A stretch of DNA of 44,958 nucleotides from VRUE01 sp963727465 (GTDB lineage Bacteria; Actinomycetota; Thermoleophilia; Solirubrobacterales; 70-9), in assembly GCA_963727465.1 (NCBI GenBank), contig CAVSGL010000001.1:1-44958 (forward strand). Reading direction: 5' to 3'. The notes under the pieces were generated by a model. That model did no database searches, was not told the origin of the DNA, and saw only the letters and a program-made list of their open reading frames with translations. Both the position numbers and the translations under genes were made by a program. Below, piece after piece: positions 7,748-17,098 of this stretch. Position 1 is the stretch's first letter. Every line of letters begins with the position of its first letter.

Positions 7748-8790
7748 CAGAACAACTGATTCTCACCAGCGAATATCTCAGAGACCGAGTCGTCGGTGAA
7801 GATGCGGCGGATCGAGTCGGCGAAGGTGCCGGCGGTCGAGAGCACGGTGATGTTGTCGGGCGCCCCGGGTCGCAACGGGATCGTGTCGGTGACGACGATC
7901 CGCTCGATCTTCGAGCTCTCGTAGGCGAGCCGTTCGTAGGCGGGGCCGGAGAAGACGCCGTGCGTGGCGCAGGCGATCACCCGCGCGGCGCCCTCGTCGA
8001 GCACCGTCTGCGCGGCGGCGCAGAGCGTGCCGGCGGTGTCGATCATGTCGTCGACGAGGACCGCGGTCTTGCCCTTCACGTCGCCGACCACGTAGCCGAT
8101 CTCGGCGACCTGCTGGGCGGGGCGCTCCTTCTCCATCACCGCCCAGTGGGTGCCGATGCGGCGGGCGAAGTTGCGCGCCGTCTTCACCCGGCCCGCGTCC
8201 GGAGAGACGATCACCAGCTCCTCGCTCAGTTCCTGGTCGGCGAACCACTGGGTCAGCATCGGCATCGCGGTCATGTGGTCGACCGGGACGTGGAAGAAGC
8301 CCTGCACCTGGCCGGCGTGCAGGTCCATCGTCAGCACCCGGTCGACGCCGACGCCCTCGAGGCACTTGGCCATGATCCGGGCCGAGATCGGCTCGCGCGG
8401 CGAGGACTTCTTGTCCTGGCGGGCGTAGCCGTACCACGGCAGCACGGCGATGATCCTGTGCGCGGAGGCGCCCTGGGCGGCGTCGATCATCGTCAAGAGC
8501 TCGACCAGGGCGTCGTTCGGCGTCATCTCGGTCTGCTCGTTGGCGCAGGTCGACTGGACGATGAAGACGTCGGCGCCGCGGATCGACTCCTCGTAGCGGC
8601 AGTAGACCTCGCCGTTGGCGAAGGTCTTCAGCGTCACCTGGCCGAGGTCGAGCTCGAGCTTGCCGGCGACCTTGGCGGCCAGCTCGCCGGACGTGCGGCC
8701 GCCGAAGACCATCATCCGCTTCGAGTAGTCGTGCGGGATCGCCGTCGGGGGCGCGGTGGCGGGCTCGGGGCGCTGCTCGATCGTGCTCAC
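7747..8790 (-). CDS. prs: Ribose-phosphate pyrophosphokinase
   Basis: A 347-residue protein beginning with GTG 8790, overlapping the glmU stop (GTGA). After a 25-residue extension come MMVFGGRTSGELAAKVAGKL and FANGEVYCRYEESIRGADVF. Then ATP and flexible-loop elements VLPWYGYARQDKKSSPREPISA and DLHAGQVQGFF are visible, followed by the PRPP-binding signature VLVDDMIDTAGTL and PLRPGAPDNITVLSTA. Known role: makes PRPP from ribose-5-phosphate and ATP for nucleotide, His and Trp synthesis. The N-terminal tail is longer than in E. coli Prs. Fully intact and clearly assigned. Confidence 0.96.
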   Translation of the reverse strand: MSTIEQRPEPATAPPTAIPHDYSKRMMVFGGRTSGELAAKVAGKLELDLGQVTLKTFANGEVYCRYEESIRGADVFIVQSTCANEQTEMTPNDALVELLTMIDAAQGASAHRIIAVLPWYGYARQDKKSSPREPISARIMAKCLEGVGVDRVLTMDLHAGQVQGFFHVPVDHMTAMPMLTQWFADQELSEELVIVSPDAGRVKTARNFARRIGTHWAVMEKERPAQQVAEIGYVVGDVKGKTAVLVDDMIDTAGTLCAAAQTVLDEGAARVIACATHGVFSGPAYERLAYESSKIERIVVTDTIPLRPGAPDNITVLSTAGTFADSIRRIFTDDSVSEIFAGENQLF

Positions 8791-10178
8791 GATTCCTCCT
8801 CACGAGACCGCGCGGCCTTGCCCTCCGCGTAGCCGTCGATGTTCCTCTGGTCGTTCTGGCTCACCGCAAGCGCCCCCTCGGGGACGTCCTTCTTGATCAC
8901 CGCTCCAGCGCCAGTGTAGGCGGCGTCCCCGACTTCTACCGGTGCGATCAGCATCGTGTCAACGCCGATGCGCACACGCGAGCCGATCGTCGTGCGGTGC
9001 TTGCGGAAACCGTCGTAGTTGGCGGTGATCGTGCCGGCGCCGAGGTTGCTGCCCTCGCCGATCTCGGCGTCGCCGACGTAGGCCAGGTGCGGGACCTTGG
9101 AGCCCGGGCCGATGGTCGAGTTCTTGATCTCGACGAAGGTGCCTGCCTTGGCGCCCTCCTGAAGGCGGGCGCCGGGCCGCAGGTAGGCGAAGGGGCCGAC
9201 GTTGCAGCCGTCTTCGACCTCGCACTCGACCAGGTAGGAGTGGGGCGCCGCGACGCCCTCGCCGAGCCGGGTGTCGATCAGCGTGCTCAGCGGTCCGACG
9301 ACCGAGCCGGCGCCGACCGCGCAGTCCCCGCGCAGGCTGGTGCCGGGCTCGATCCGCGCGTCGGCGGCGATCTCGACCCCGGCGTCGATCCAGGTGCTCG
9401 CCGGGTCGACGACCGTGACCCCGGCGAACATGTGGCGCTCGAGGATGCGGCGCCGCGCCTCGGCCTCGACCGCGGCCAGCTCGGCGCGGTTGTTGACGCC
9501 CATCGTCACCGCGAAGTCGTCGGCGAGGTGGCCGGCGACCGAGTGGCCGGCCGCGCGCAGGGCGGCGAAGACGTCGGTCAGGTAGTACTCGCCCTGGGCG
9601 TTGTCGTTGGCGAGGCCGCGCAGCGCGATCGCGAGCGGCTCCGCCGCGAAGGCGTAGGTGCCGGCGTTGATCTCGCCGATCGCCAGCTCCGCGGCTGTCG
9701 CGTCGCCGTCGGCTTTCGCCTCGACCACGCGCTCGATCCCGCCCTCGGCGTCGCGCACGATGCGGCCGTAGGTGCCGGGGTCCTCGAGCTCGATCGTCAT
9801 CATCGTCGCCGCGGCGCCGGAGGCCGCGTGCGCGGCGAGGAAGCCGGAGACGATCTCGGCCGAGATCAGCGGGTGGTCGCCGGAGAGCACCAGCACCGTC
9901 TCCGCCTCTTCGATCAGCGGCAGCGCGGCGCGCACCGCGCCGCCGGTGCCGTCGGGCTCGGGCTGGACGACGGTCTCGACCTCGCCGGGGAAGCCGGCGG
10001 AGATGTCGCGGCCCGGCGAGACGATCGCGGCGATGCGCCCGGCGCCGGCCTCGCGCGCAGCGAGGATCGGCCAGGCGACCAGCGGTCGCCCGCAGACGGG
10101 ATGAAGCATCTTCGGCAGCGAGGAGCGCATACGCGTTCCCTCGCCCGCCGCCATGACGAGCACCAAGGGAGAGCTCAC
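8787..10178 (-). CDS. glmU: Bifunctional UDP-GlcNAc pyrophosphorylase/glucosamine-1-phosphate acetyltransferase
   Basis: A 463-residue protein from GTG 10178. The uridyltransferase domain begins LVMAAGEGTRMRSSLPKMLH, with PDGTGGAVRAA, LSGDHPLI, GEINAGTYAF and GEYYLTDVFAAL. From about residue 250 a hexapeptide-repeat left-handed beta-helix follows. It contains RPGARLQEGAKAGTFVEIKN, VPHLAYVGDAEIGEGSNLGA and GTITANYDGFRKHRT, the acetyltransferase active-site region. Known role: acetylates glucosamine-1-P and transfers UMP to form UDP-GlcNAc for peptidoglycan and teichoic-type polymers. It leads the minus-strand glmU-prs-gdpd operon. The 250 bases upstream hold a long hairpin (10229-10364), which probably ends the preceding HdeD transcript. 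Confidence 0.96.
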   Translation of the reverse strand: MSSPLVLVMAAGEGTRMRSSLPKMLHPVCGRPLVAWPILAAREAGAGRIAAIVSPGRDISAGFPGEVETVVQPEPDGTGGAVRAALPLIEEAETVLVLSGDHPLISAEIVSGFLAAHAASGAAATMMTIELEDPGTYGRIVRDAEGGIERVVEAKADGDATAAELAIGEINAGTYAFAAEPLAIALRGLANDNAQGEYYLTDVFAALRAAGHSVAGHLADDFAVTMGVNNRAELAAVEAEARRRILERHMFAGVTVVDPASTWIDAGVEIAADARIEPGTSLRGDCAVGAGSVVGPLSTLIDTRLGEGVAAPHSYLVECEVEDGCNVGPFAYLRPGARLQEGAKAGTFVEIKNSTIGPGSKVPHLAYVGDAEIGEGSNLGAGTITANYDGFRKHRTTIGSRVRIGVDTMLIAPVEVGDAAYTGAGAVIKKDVPEGALAVSQNDQRNIDGYAEGKAARSREEES

Positions 10179-10228
10179 CGGGGAATCGTATTGCTATGCG
10201 GCAGATCCGTCAGATGGGAGCGTCCTGG

Positions 10229-10364
10229 CGGGCGGGTCCTGTCGTGGAAGGGGTACCGGGAACGGCGCTGGGTTTTTCGCACGGGCGCCTGTGCCACTCG
10301 CCGAGGGTTAAGCGAAAAACGGACGCCGCGCCGTTCTCGGCACCCCTTCCACGCCACCCGCCCG
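10229..10364. repeat. Long imperfect palindrome between HdeD gene and glmU
   Basis: A nested inverted repeat of about 136 bases. Outer arms are 10229-10237 and 10356-10364 (CGGGCGGGT/ACCCGCCCG). The perfect 12-base stem 10243-10254 with 10342-10353 (CGTGGAAGGGGT) continues through CCGGGAACGGCG-type pairing. An inner GTTTTTCGC/GCGAAAAAC stem follows. It carries GGTTAAG and GTGGAA words like those in the repeats at 2.5 and 20.9 kb, but the homology is loose. It sits downstream of the HdeD-like gene and upstream of glmU, so it is probably a terminator or a related repeat. Confidence 0.7.
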
Positions 10365-10427
10365 AGAGGCCAACCCGACGGAACCTAACCGCGCAGGGCC
10401 CCACCCGGGACGAGCTCGCTTGGAAGC

Positions 10428-10997
10428 TCAGCTCTTCGCTAGGTCTCGACCCACAAGAGCTATCGAGGTGAGGGTCCAGCCGGCGAAGATCAGGTCTATG
10501 CCGACGAGCAGGCCGATCGCCCAGTCGGCGCTGCTGGGGAACTTGGCGAGGACGAGGATGCCGATCAGCAGGCCAGCGACGCCGCTGAGGCCGACCAGGC
10601 CGGCGCCCTGCTGGCCGCGGCCGGCGAAGGCGACGGCGATCCGGGTGATGCCCATGAGCAGGAAGTAGATGCCGAGGACGAGGGTCAGGGTGAGCGTGCC
10701 GTTGTGCGGTTCGATGATCAGCCAGAGGCCGACGACGACCGTGAGGAAGGCCCAGAGCAGCCGCCAGATCACCGAGCCGACCGTCTGCGCGGCAAACGCG
10801 CCGGCGACGAGGAAGGCGCCGGCGATCACGAGGATCCAGCCGATGAAGATCGCCGTCCCGACCGCGGCCACCGCCGGAACCACGATCGCGACGCAGCCGA
10901 CCAGGATCGCGACGATCCCAACCGCCATCAGCCCCTTCCAGCTGCGCGCCAGCCCAGCGCTCACCTCCGGGTCCATCCGCACTCCACCCATCTCCAT
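10428..10997 (-). CDS. HdeD-family (DUF308) membrane protein
   Basis: A 189-residue protein with six hydrophobic helices arranged as two similar three-helix units. Examples are GLMAVGIVAILVGCVAIVVP, TAIFIGWILVIAGAFLVAG, LLWAFLTVVVGLWLIIEP and LVLGIYFLLMGITRIAVAF. The helix-ending (P)-x-G-T/L-L pattern is typical of HdeD/DUF308. Known role: acid-resistance membrane protein in enterics; function in actinobacteria is unknown. ATG 10997 gives the longest form. ATG 10976 (MDPEVSAGLARSWKG), preceded by GGAG, is an equally good start. Monocistronic, with a large hairpin downstream. Confidence 0.85.
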   Translation of the reverse strand: MEMGGVRMDPEVSAGLARSWKGLMAVGIVAILVGCVAIVVPAVAAVGTAIFIGWILVIAGAFLVAGAFAAQTVGSVIWRLLWAFLTVVVGLWLIIEPHNGTLTLTLVLGIYFLLMGITRIAVAFAGRGQQGAGLVGLSGVAGLLIGILVLAKFPSSADWAIGLLVGIDLIFAGWTLTSIALVGRDLAKS

Positions 10998-11028
10998 GCG
11001 CCGACCCTAAGCCCCCCGGCGGACGCGA

Positions 11029-11799
11029 TCAAGCACCGCTCGCCGCTGCTTCCTCCGCCTCCCGCTCCATCTGCCGCTCGTAGAACCGAACCCACTTGCG
11101 GACCGCATTGTCGCTGACGCCGTATTTGCGGCCGACGGCCACGCAGCCGTCGCTCTCGATTTCCTTCAGGAGTTGCTCGTACGGAGGTCGCTCTACCCGG
11201 CGTTGATCCATGTGGGGCTTCCCACGCAACGCCGAGCGATCCCACCTGTTGCCGCAAGCCCGCGAGCAGTAACGGTGATGGCGGTATTTTGCGACGAACT
11301 CCCGTCCGCATCGCTTGCAGTGTCGGACCGGCGCCTCAGTTTTCGATTCTTCCTGCCGCAGTGTGTATCCAGGGTGGCGGCGCAGTTAGGGCAGACGACC
11401 CGCAAGTTCTCGATCCGGTGGTCATCGGGCACCCCGTTGACGTGATCGAGGATCAATGCCATGCGGCGATCCGCGCCACTCTTCTCCTTGCCCACATAGC
11501 TCGCAATTCCGGTCCTTCAGGCCTTCCTTGAAGAGCCGATGCTTCACATGACCGCTTGAATAGGTCGAGTTCTCGGACCAGGATCTCAGTTAGTGGCTTG
11601 GCAGGGCAATTCAGATTTCTCGTTGCGGCGGCACCCGCATCGAAGTGGTCCGTTGGGATCTTCCAGACCTCGTCTACGTATTTTCTGAGCAGTGAATGAT
11701 TGCCGCCCGCCGGCCTCATGCCAAGCGTCGCAGCACCTCGCTGTACGACTCCGACGCGGCAACCGCCTCACGCGCCTCCTCCTCCGTATACCTGGGCAT
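11029..11799 (-). pseudogene. Decayed HNH endonuclease gene with several frameshifts
   Basis: Read on the minus strand from ATG 11799, pieces of one protein lie end to end in different frames. They are MPRYTEEEAREAVAASESYS, then HSLLRKYVDEVWKIPTDHFD, then HVKHRLFKEGLKDRNCELCG, then the HNH core MALILDHVNGVPDDHRIENL followed by VVCPNCAATLDTHCG, then a CKRCGREF...HHRYCSRACG zinc-finger-like stretch, then PPYEQLLKEIESDGCVAVGR with an HTH (KYGVSDNAVRKWVRFYE) to the stop at 11029. Breaks are near 11718, 11560, 11472 and 11325. They include base losses as well as gains, unlike the pure insertions in neighbouring genes. Base composition is also lower in G+C. Known family: homing-type or mobile HNH nucleases. 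It lies beside a tRNA-like sequence, a usual place for mobile DNA. Probably a dead gene; a noisy assembly is the alternative. Confidence 0.8.
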
Positions 11800-11801
11800 A
11801 G

Positions 11802-11817
11802 ACGAACACTAGTTCGT
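11802..11817. promoter_or_regulatory. Inverted repeat just upstream of the HNH gene start
   Basis: ACGAAC (11802-11807) and GTTCGT (11812-11817) flank a 4-base spacer, two bases upstream of the HNH ATG on the minus strand. It could be an operator or a remnant of an element end; nothing further supports it. Confidence 0.35.
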
Positions 11818-11868
11818 GTCTCGGACGGAACATTTCATGCGGACATACGGGTAAGGTCTCGAAGCCGA

Positions 11869-11944
11869 TCCGGGGTGGTGTAGATCGGCTAGCACGATCG
11901 GTTTTGGCCCAGAGAGGCGGTGGGTTCAAATCCTCCCCCCGGAA
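11869..11944 (+). tRNA. tRNA-Gln(TTG)-like sequence with imperfect stems
   Basis: A 76-base cloverleaf can be folded. The acceptor stem TCCGGGG/CCCCGGA (11869-11875 with 11937-11943) is perfect, with discriminator A. The D stem GTGT/GCAC and a GGCTA-type D loop are present. The anticodon loop TTTTGGC gives TTG. The T loop is TTCAAAT with a proper C at position 61. Two mismatches in the anticodon stem (ATCGG with CCAGA) and one in the T stem make it weak. It may be a real tRNA-Gln with consensus errors, or a decayed copy. It lies between the decayed HNH gene and the 3' end of metH. Confidence 0.55.
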
Positions 11945-11960
11945 CTCGCGAACGCCAGCG

Positions 11961-14900
11961 TCAGGCGCAGCGGGAACGCTCAGCCCACCGGCTCACGCTC
12001 GGGGGGAGCTGGCCGCCGCGGTCGGTGCCGGCGATCAGCTCGTCGGGGGACTTGTCCTCGGGGATGAAGCCCGACTTCATGCCGAAGTAGACGGCCTGCG
12101 GGTGGTGGGCGACGATCGCGACCGTCGACTGCTCGGGCATCACCGCGAAGCCGTCGGAGAGGGTCATGCCGATCGCTTCCAGGTCGAGCAGGCGCCAGAC
12201 CTTCTCGTGCTCGGACTGGTCCGGGCAGGCCGGGTAGCCCCAGGAGTAGCGGCGGCCCTGGTCGGGATCGATGCCGAGGTCACGGCGAACCTGCGAGTGC
12301 AGCCACTCGGCCAGGCCCTCGGCCGACTGCACGCCGAGCCCGTGCACGTAGAGCTGCTCGGCGAACTCGCCTTCGCGCTCGAGCCGCTCGATCAGCTCGG
12401 TGACCTCGGGACCGACGGTGACGCCCTGGAGGGCGACCACGTCGCGTTCGCCGGAGTCGAGCGGCCGGTAGAAGTCGGTCGAGGCAGATGCGGTCGTGCT
12501 TGGGCTGGCGCGGGAAGACGAGCCGCTCGAGTTCGCGCTCGGGGATCGTCCGGGTCGAAGACGACCAGCTCGTTGCCGTCGGCGTTGCAGGGGAAGTAGC
12601 CGAGCCGCGCTCGCGGGTGCAGGTAGTCCTGCTCGCGCCACATCCGCTCCAGCCGCGGCGCGAAACCCTCGTCGGAGCCATTGCCCTCGACCAGCTCGCG
12701 CCAGGCCTCGCCCTTGACGCCTTTGCCCCCCCAGTGCAGCTTGAACAGCACGTGGCGGTCGAGGTAGGGGAAGACCTCGTCGAGGTCGACGTCGATCTCG
12801 CGCACGCCCTCGAACGGCGGCGCCGGGATCGGCGTGTCGGTGCGCGCCTTCGAGCGCACGCTCGCGTCCGTGGTCGCCGGCGCGTCGTCCTTCTCGACCG
12901 GCTTCTCGCGCAGCTGCTGCGCCTCGGAGCGGATCCGCTCGACCAGCGCCGCGCGCGCCTCGTCGTCAACCAGGGCGTCCATCGTGTCGAGCCCCTGGAA
13001 GGCGTCCTTGCAGTAGAAGACGCCGGGCTCGTAGACGTCGTCGGAGTCCTTGCCGTCCGGGTAGAGGGTGCGCCGGCCGAAGTCGCGGTTGATCGCCGCG
13101 CCGCCGATCAGCACCGGGAACCCGAGCCCGCGCTGGTGCAGTTCCTGCACGCAGATCGGCATCTGCTTCGAGGTCGAGACGAGCAGCGCCGAGAGGCCGA
13201 TCGCGTCGGCCTCGTTCTCGACCGCGGCCTCGATGATCGTCTCGACCGGCACCTGCTTGCCGAGATCGACCACGGTGTAGCCGTTGTTGGTGAGGATCGT
13301 GTTGACCAGCGACTTGCCGATGTCGTGCACGTCGCCGAACACGGTCGCGATCACGACCTTGCCCTTGCTGTGGCCCTCGATCCGGTCGAGGTAGTTCTCC
13401 AGCCGCGCGACGGCGCGCTTCATCACTTCGGCCGACTGAAGGACGAAGGGCAGGATCAGTTCGCCGGCGCCGAATTTGTCGCCGACCTCTTTCATCGCCG
13501 GCAGCAGCACCTCGTTCAGCGTCGGGACGGCGCCGATCTTCTCGTTCGAGCGGTCGATCCAGTCCTCGACCCCGTCCTTCTTGCGGCGCAGGATGTGCCA
13601 GTGCAGCGCTTCCTCGGGCTCCATGCCCTCGGTCGGGTCGCCCGCCTCCTCCGCCTCCTCCTCGCCCTTGGACTCGAAGTGGGCGATGAAGCGCTCGAGC
13701 GCGTCCTCGCGCCGGTTGAAGACGAGGTCGTCGGTCAGCTCGCGCTCTTCCTCGGAGATCTCCGCGTAGGGCGTGATGTGGTTCGGGTTGACCATCGCCA
13801 GGTCGAGCCCGGCCTCGACGCAGTGGTGGAGGAAGACCGAGTTGAGCACGGCGCGCGCCGGCTGGCCGACGCCAAAGGAGACGTTGGAGACGCCGAGCGA
13901 GGTCTTGACGCCGGGGATCTCGGCCTTGATCCGGCGGATCCCCTCGATCGTCTCGATCGCCGAGGGCTTCCACTCCTCGTCGCCGGTGGTCAGGGTGAAG
14001 GTGAGCGCGTCGAAGATCAGCGCCTCGGGGTCGAGGCCGTGCTCGTCGCAGGCGAGGTCGCGGATCCGCCTGGCGACCTCGACCTTGCGCTCCGCCGTCT
14101 TCGCCATCCCGACCTCGTCGATCGTCAGCGCGATCAGCGCCGCCCCGTGCGCCTTCGCCAGCGGCACGACGACGTTGGCCTTGTCCGGCCCCGCCTCGAG
14201 GTTGATCGAGTTGACGATCGCCCGCCCGGGGATCTTCTCCAGCGCCGCCTCGATCACCTCCGGTTCGGTCGAGTCGACCTGGATCGGCGCCGGCTGGGTC
14301 AGCGAGACGCGCTCGACCACGGCCTGCATCTGCTCGTCCTCGTCCTGGCGCTCGGTCAGCGCCACGCAGACGTCGAGCACGTGGGCGCCGCCCTCGACCT
14401 GGTCTTCGGCGACCTGGACGAGGCCGTCGTAGTCGTCGGCGAGCAGCAGCTCCTTGGCCTTTTTCGAGCCCTGCGAGTTGACCCGCTCGCCGATCAGGGT
14501 CGGGCGCGGCTCCTGCACGAGCGGAGTCGAGGTCATCATCGAGGAGACCTGCGGCGGGCCGGGCTCGGGGCGCTCGCCGGGAACCTTGCCGTCAACCCGC
14601 TCGCGGATCGCCGCGATGTGCTCGGGCGTCGTCCCGCAGCAGCCGCCGACGATGCCGACGCCGTAGCGCTCGACGAACTCGCCCAGGGTCGCGGCCAGCG
14701 GCTCGGGCTGTTCGGGGAAGATCGTCTCGCCGTCGGGGCCCTGGAGCGGCAGGCCCGCGTTGGGGATGCAGTGCACCGGCAGCGGCGAGGCCTCGCCGAG
14801 GAAGCGGATCGCCTCGCGCATGTCCTCGGGGCCGGTCGAGCAGTTGAGCCCGATCACATCGACGTCGAGCGCCCCGAGCGTCGTCAGCACCGCCTGGATG

Positions 14901-15514
14901 TCGGTGCCGAGCAGCATCTTGCCGCCCTGCGGCAGCAGCGAGACGCTGCACTGGATCGGCAGCGCGCGGCCGGCCTGCTTGAACGCCTCGCGGGCGCCGA
15001 AGACCGCCGCCTTGACCTCGAGGATGTCCTGCGCGGTCTCGATCATGATCAGGTCGGCGCCGCCCTCGACCAGGCCCTGCGCCTGCTCGGCGAAGACCTC
15101 GACCAGGCGGCCGAACGAGATGTCGCCCAGGGTCGGGTCGTCGGAGGCGGGCAGGAAGCCGGTCGGCCCGATCGAGCCGGCGACGAAGCGGTCCTCGCCC
15201 GCCGCCCTGCGGGCGATCTCGGCCGCACCGCGGTTGACCGCGAGCGTCTCCTCGCCCAGCCCCCACTCTTCGAGCTTCAGCCGCGAGCCCTGGAAGCTGT
15301 CGGTCTCGACCACCTCGGCGCCGGCCTCGAGCATCGAGCTGTGCACGCCCTCGATCACGTCGGGGCGGTTGAGCACGAGCGCCTCGTGGCATTTGCCCTC
15401 CAGCCCGCCGTAATCGGCCTGGCTGAGGTCGAACTGCTCCAGGGTCGCGCCCATGCCACCGTCGAAGACGACGACACGCTCCCTGGTCGCGGCTATGTAA
15501 TCGCGTTCGGACAT
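11961..15514 (-). CDS. metH: Cobalamin-dependent methionine synthase (two frameshifts near the 3' third)
   Basis: ATG 15514 (MSERDYIAATRERVVVFDGG) is preferred to GTG 15526. Domains in order: the homocysteine domain with GGMGATLEQFD and the zinc site GGCCGTTPEH; the pterin domain starting TLIGERVNSQGSKKAKELL; the B12 cap and Rossmann domain with the cobalamin-His motif DVHDIGKSLVNTIL and GLSALLVSTSKQMP; then the AdoMet activation domain with ALQGVTVGPEVTELIERL and RRYSWGYPACPDQSEHEKVW. Known role: transfers methyl from methyl-THF to homocysteine. The span is two bases over a multiple of three. Removing one C of the GGGG run at 12541-12544 and one base near 12478-12481 restores FDPDDPERELERLVFPRQPK and then DFYRPLDSGERD. 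I treat these as consensus errors, not a pseudogene. No cobalamin or SAM riboswitch fits in the 41 bases before tatD. Confidence 0.92.
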
Positions 15515-15555
15515 GCGTTCGACCACGTTAACGAGGATAGGCTGGGAACCTCGCC

Positions 15556-16324
15556 ATGATCGATTCGCACACCCACCTCTTCCTCTGCGAGCGGCCCGAG
15601 GCGGAGCTGGTCGAGGCCGCCCTCGACGCCGGCGTCGGGCGCATGCTCAACGTCGGCCTCGGCGGCGAGCAGAACGAGACCGCGATCGGCGGCCGCAGAG
15701 CGCCACGAGGCGGTCTTCGCCAGCGTCGGCCGCCACCCGACCGAGGCGACCGGGTTCGACGACGCCGAAGCCGAGCGGATCGAGCGCCTCGCGGCGCACG
15801 AGAAGGTGCGGGCGATCGGCGAGACCGGGATCGACTACTACCACGAGACGGCGACCCCGGCCGACCAGCGGCGCGCCTTCGAGGCGCAGGTCGCGATCGC
15901 CCGCCGCCTCGGCCTGCCGATCGTCATCCACGGCCGCGACAAGGACGGCGAGACCGCGGCGATCGACGAGATCTTCGCCGTGCTCGACGCGCAGGCCGGC
16001 GACACCGCCGTGATCCTGCACTGCTTCTCCGCCCCCTGGCGCGCCGCCGACGCCGCCGAGCGCGGCTGGTACTGCTCCTTCGCCGGCCACACGACCTACC
16101 CGGCTTCCGAGGAGCTGCGCGAGGCCGCGGCGACGCTGCCGGCCGAGCTGGTCCTGGTCGAGACCGACGCGCCCTACCTGGCGCCGCAGACCGTGCGCGG
16201 CAAGCCCAACGAGCCCGCCTACGTGGTCGACACCGCGCACGTCGTCGCCGCGGCCCGCGGCATCGCTTACGACGAGCTGGAGGCGATCGTCGAGGCGAAC
16301 GCCCGCGCGCTCTTCGGCTGGTAG
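15556..16324 (+). CDS. tatD: TatD-family metal-dependent DNase/hydrolase (one frameshift)
   Basis: Starts at ATG 15556 with MIDSHTHLFLCERPEAELVE, containing the metal-binding HxH. After a one-base insertion (extra G near 15687) the frame resumes as AAAERHEAVFASVGRHPTEA. It continues through AIGETGIDYYHE (metal Glu), VIHGRDKDGE, ILHCFSAPW and LVETDAPYLAP (metal Asp), ending ANARALFGW. The 769-base span is one base over a multiple of three. Known role: Mg-dependent 3'-5' exonuclease or hydrolase of the amidohydrolase fold. It heads the plus-strand tatD-rsmA-ispE block. The rnmV gene that often sits between tatD and rsmA is absent. Probably functional in the organism; the frameshift is likely a sequence error. 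Confidence 0.9.
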
Positions 16325-16329
16325 GCCGG

Positions 16330-17098
16330 ATGGTCAGGCTCGGGCAGAACTTCCTCGTCGACACGAACCTGCTGGACGCGATCGTCCGCGACGCGGAGCT
16401 GGCGCCCGACGACGTCGTGCTCGAGGTCGGCGCCGGCGAAGGACCCGCTGACCGAGCGCCTTGCCGCGACCGCGGCGCACGTGCACGCGATCGAGCTCGA
16501 CCGCGGCCTGGAGCCGGCGCTGGCGCGGGTCGCGTCGCTGCCCAACGTCGAGCTGCACTGGGGCGACGCGCTGCGGCTCGACCTGAGCGCGCTCGAGCCG
16601 GCGCCGACACGGGTCGTCTCCAACCTTCCCTACTCGATCGCAACGCCGCTGATCCTGCGCACGATCGAACAGCTTCCCTCGCTGCGGCGCTGGACCGTGA
16701 TGGTGCAGCGCGAGATCGCCGAACGGCTGAGCGCCGAAAGCGGCCGCCGCGAGTACGGCGCGCCGAGCGTGCTCGTGCAGCTCGCCTGCGAGACCAAGAT
16801 CCTGCGCGGCGTCAACCGCTCGGTCTTCAGGCCGCGGCCCAAGGTGGACTCGACGGTGATCGAGCTGCGCCGGACCGGCCCGGGCGCCGACGCCGACACC
16901 CGCGATCTCGTCCGCACCGCCTTCGCCCACCGCCGCAAGACGCTGGTCCGCTCGCTCTCCCAGGCGCGGCCGGGGATCCTCGGCAAGGCGCGGGCGATCC
17001 TTCCCGAGCTCGGCCTGCGGCCCGAGGTGCGGGCCGAGGAAATCGACCCGACCGAGTTCCTCGAGCTCGCCCGCGGCCTGCGCTGGGAGGCGAGATGA
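16330..17098 (+). CDS. rsmA: 16S rRNA dimethyladenosine transferase (one frameshift)
   Basis: ATG 16330 gives MVRLGQNFLVDTNLLDAIV, the typical KsgA/RsmA start. SAM-binding motif I is VLEVGAGEG. One extra C near 16445 breaks the frame, which resumes as PLTERLAATAAHVHAIELDR. Then come WGDALRLDL, the catalytic NLPYSI motif, VMVQREIAERL, and RPRPKVDSTVIEL of the rRNA-binding part. The C-terminal domain ends LELARGLRWEAR. The span is one base over a multiple of three, as in tatD. Known role: dimethylates A1518 and A1519 of 16S rRNA. Its stop overlaps the ispE ATG (ATGA). Almost certainly intact in the cell. Confidence 0.92.

Noticed and set aside
15515..15555. Cobalamin or SAM riboswitch upstream of metH
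   Set aside because: Only about 41 bases separate metH and tatD, too short for a known riboswitch, and no conserved core is visible.
12488..15559. 1023-codon plus-strand ORF opposite metH
   Set aside because: Antisense shadow with no domain pattern; the metH frame has all domain motifs.
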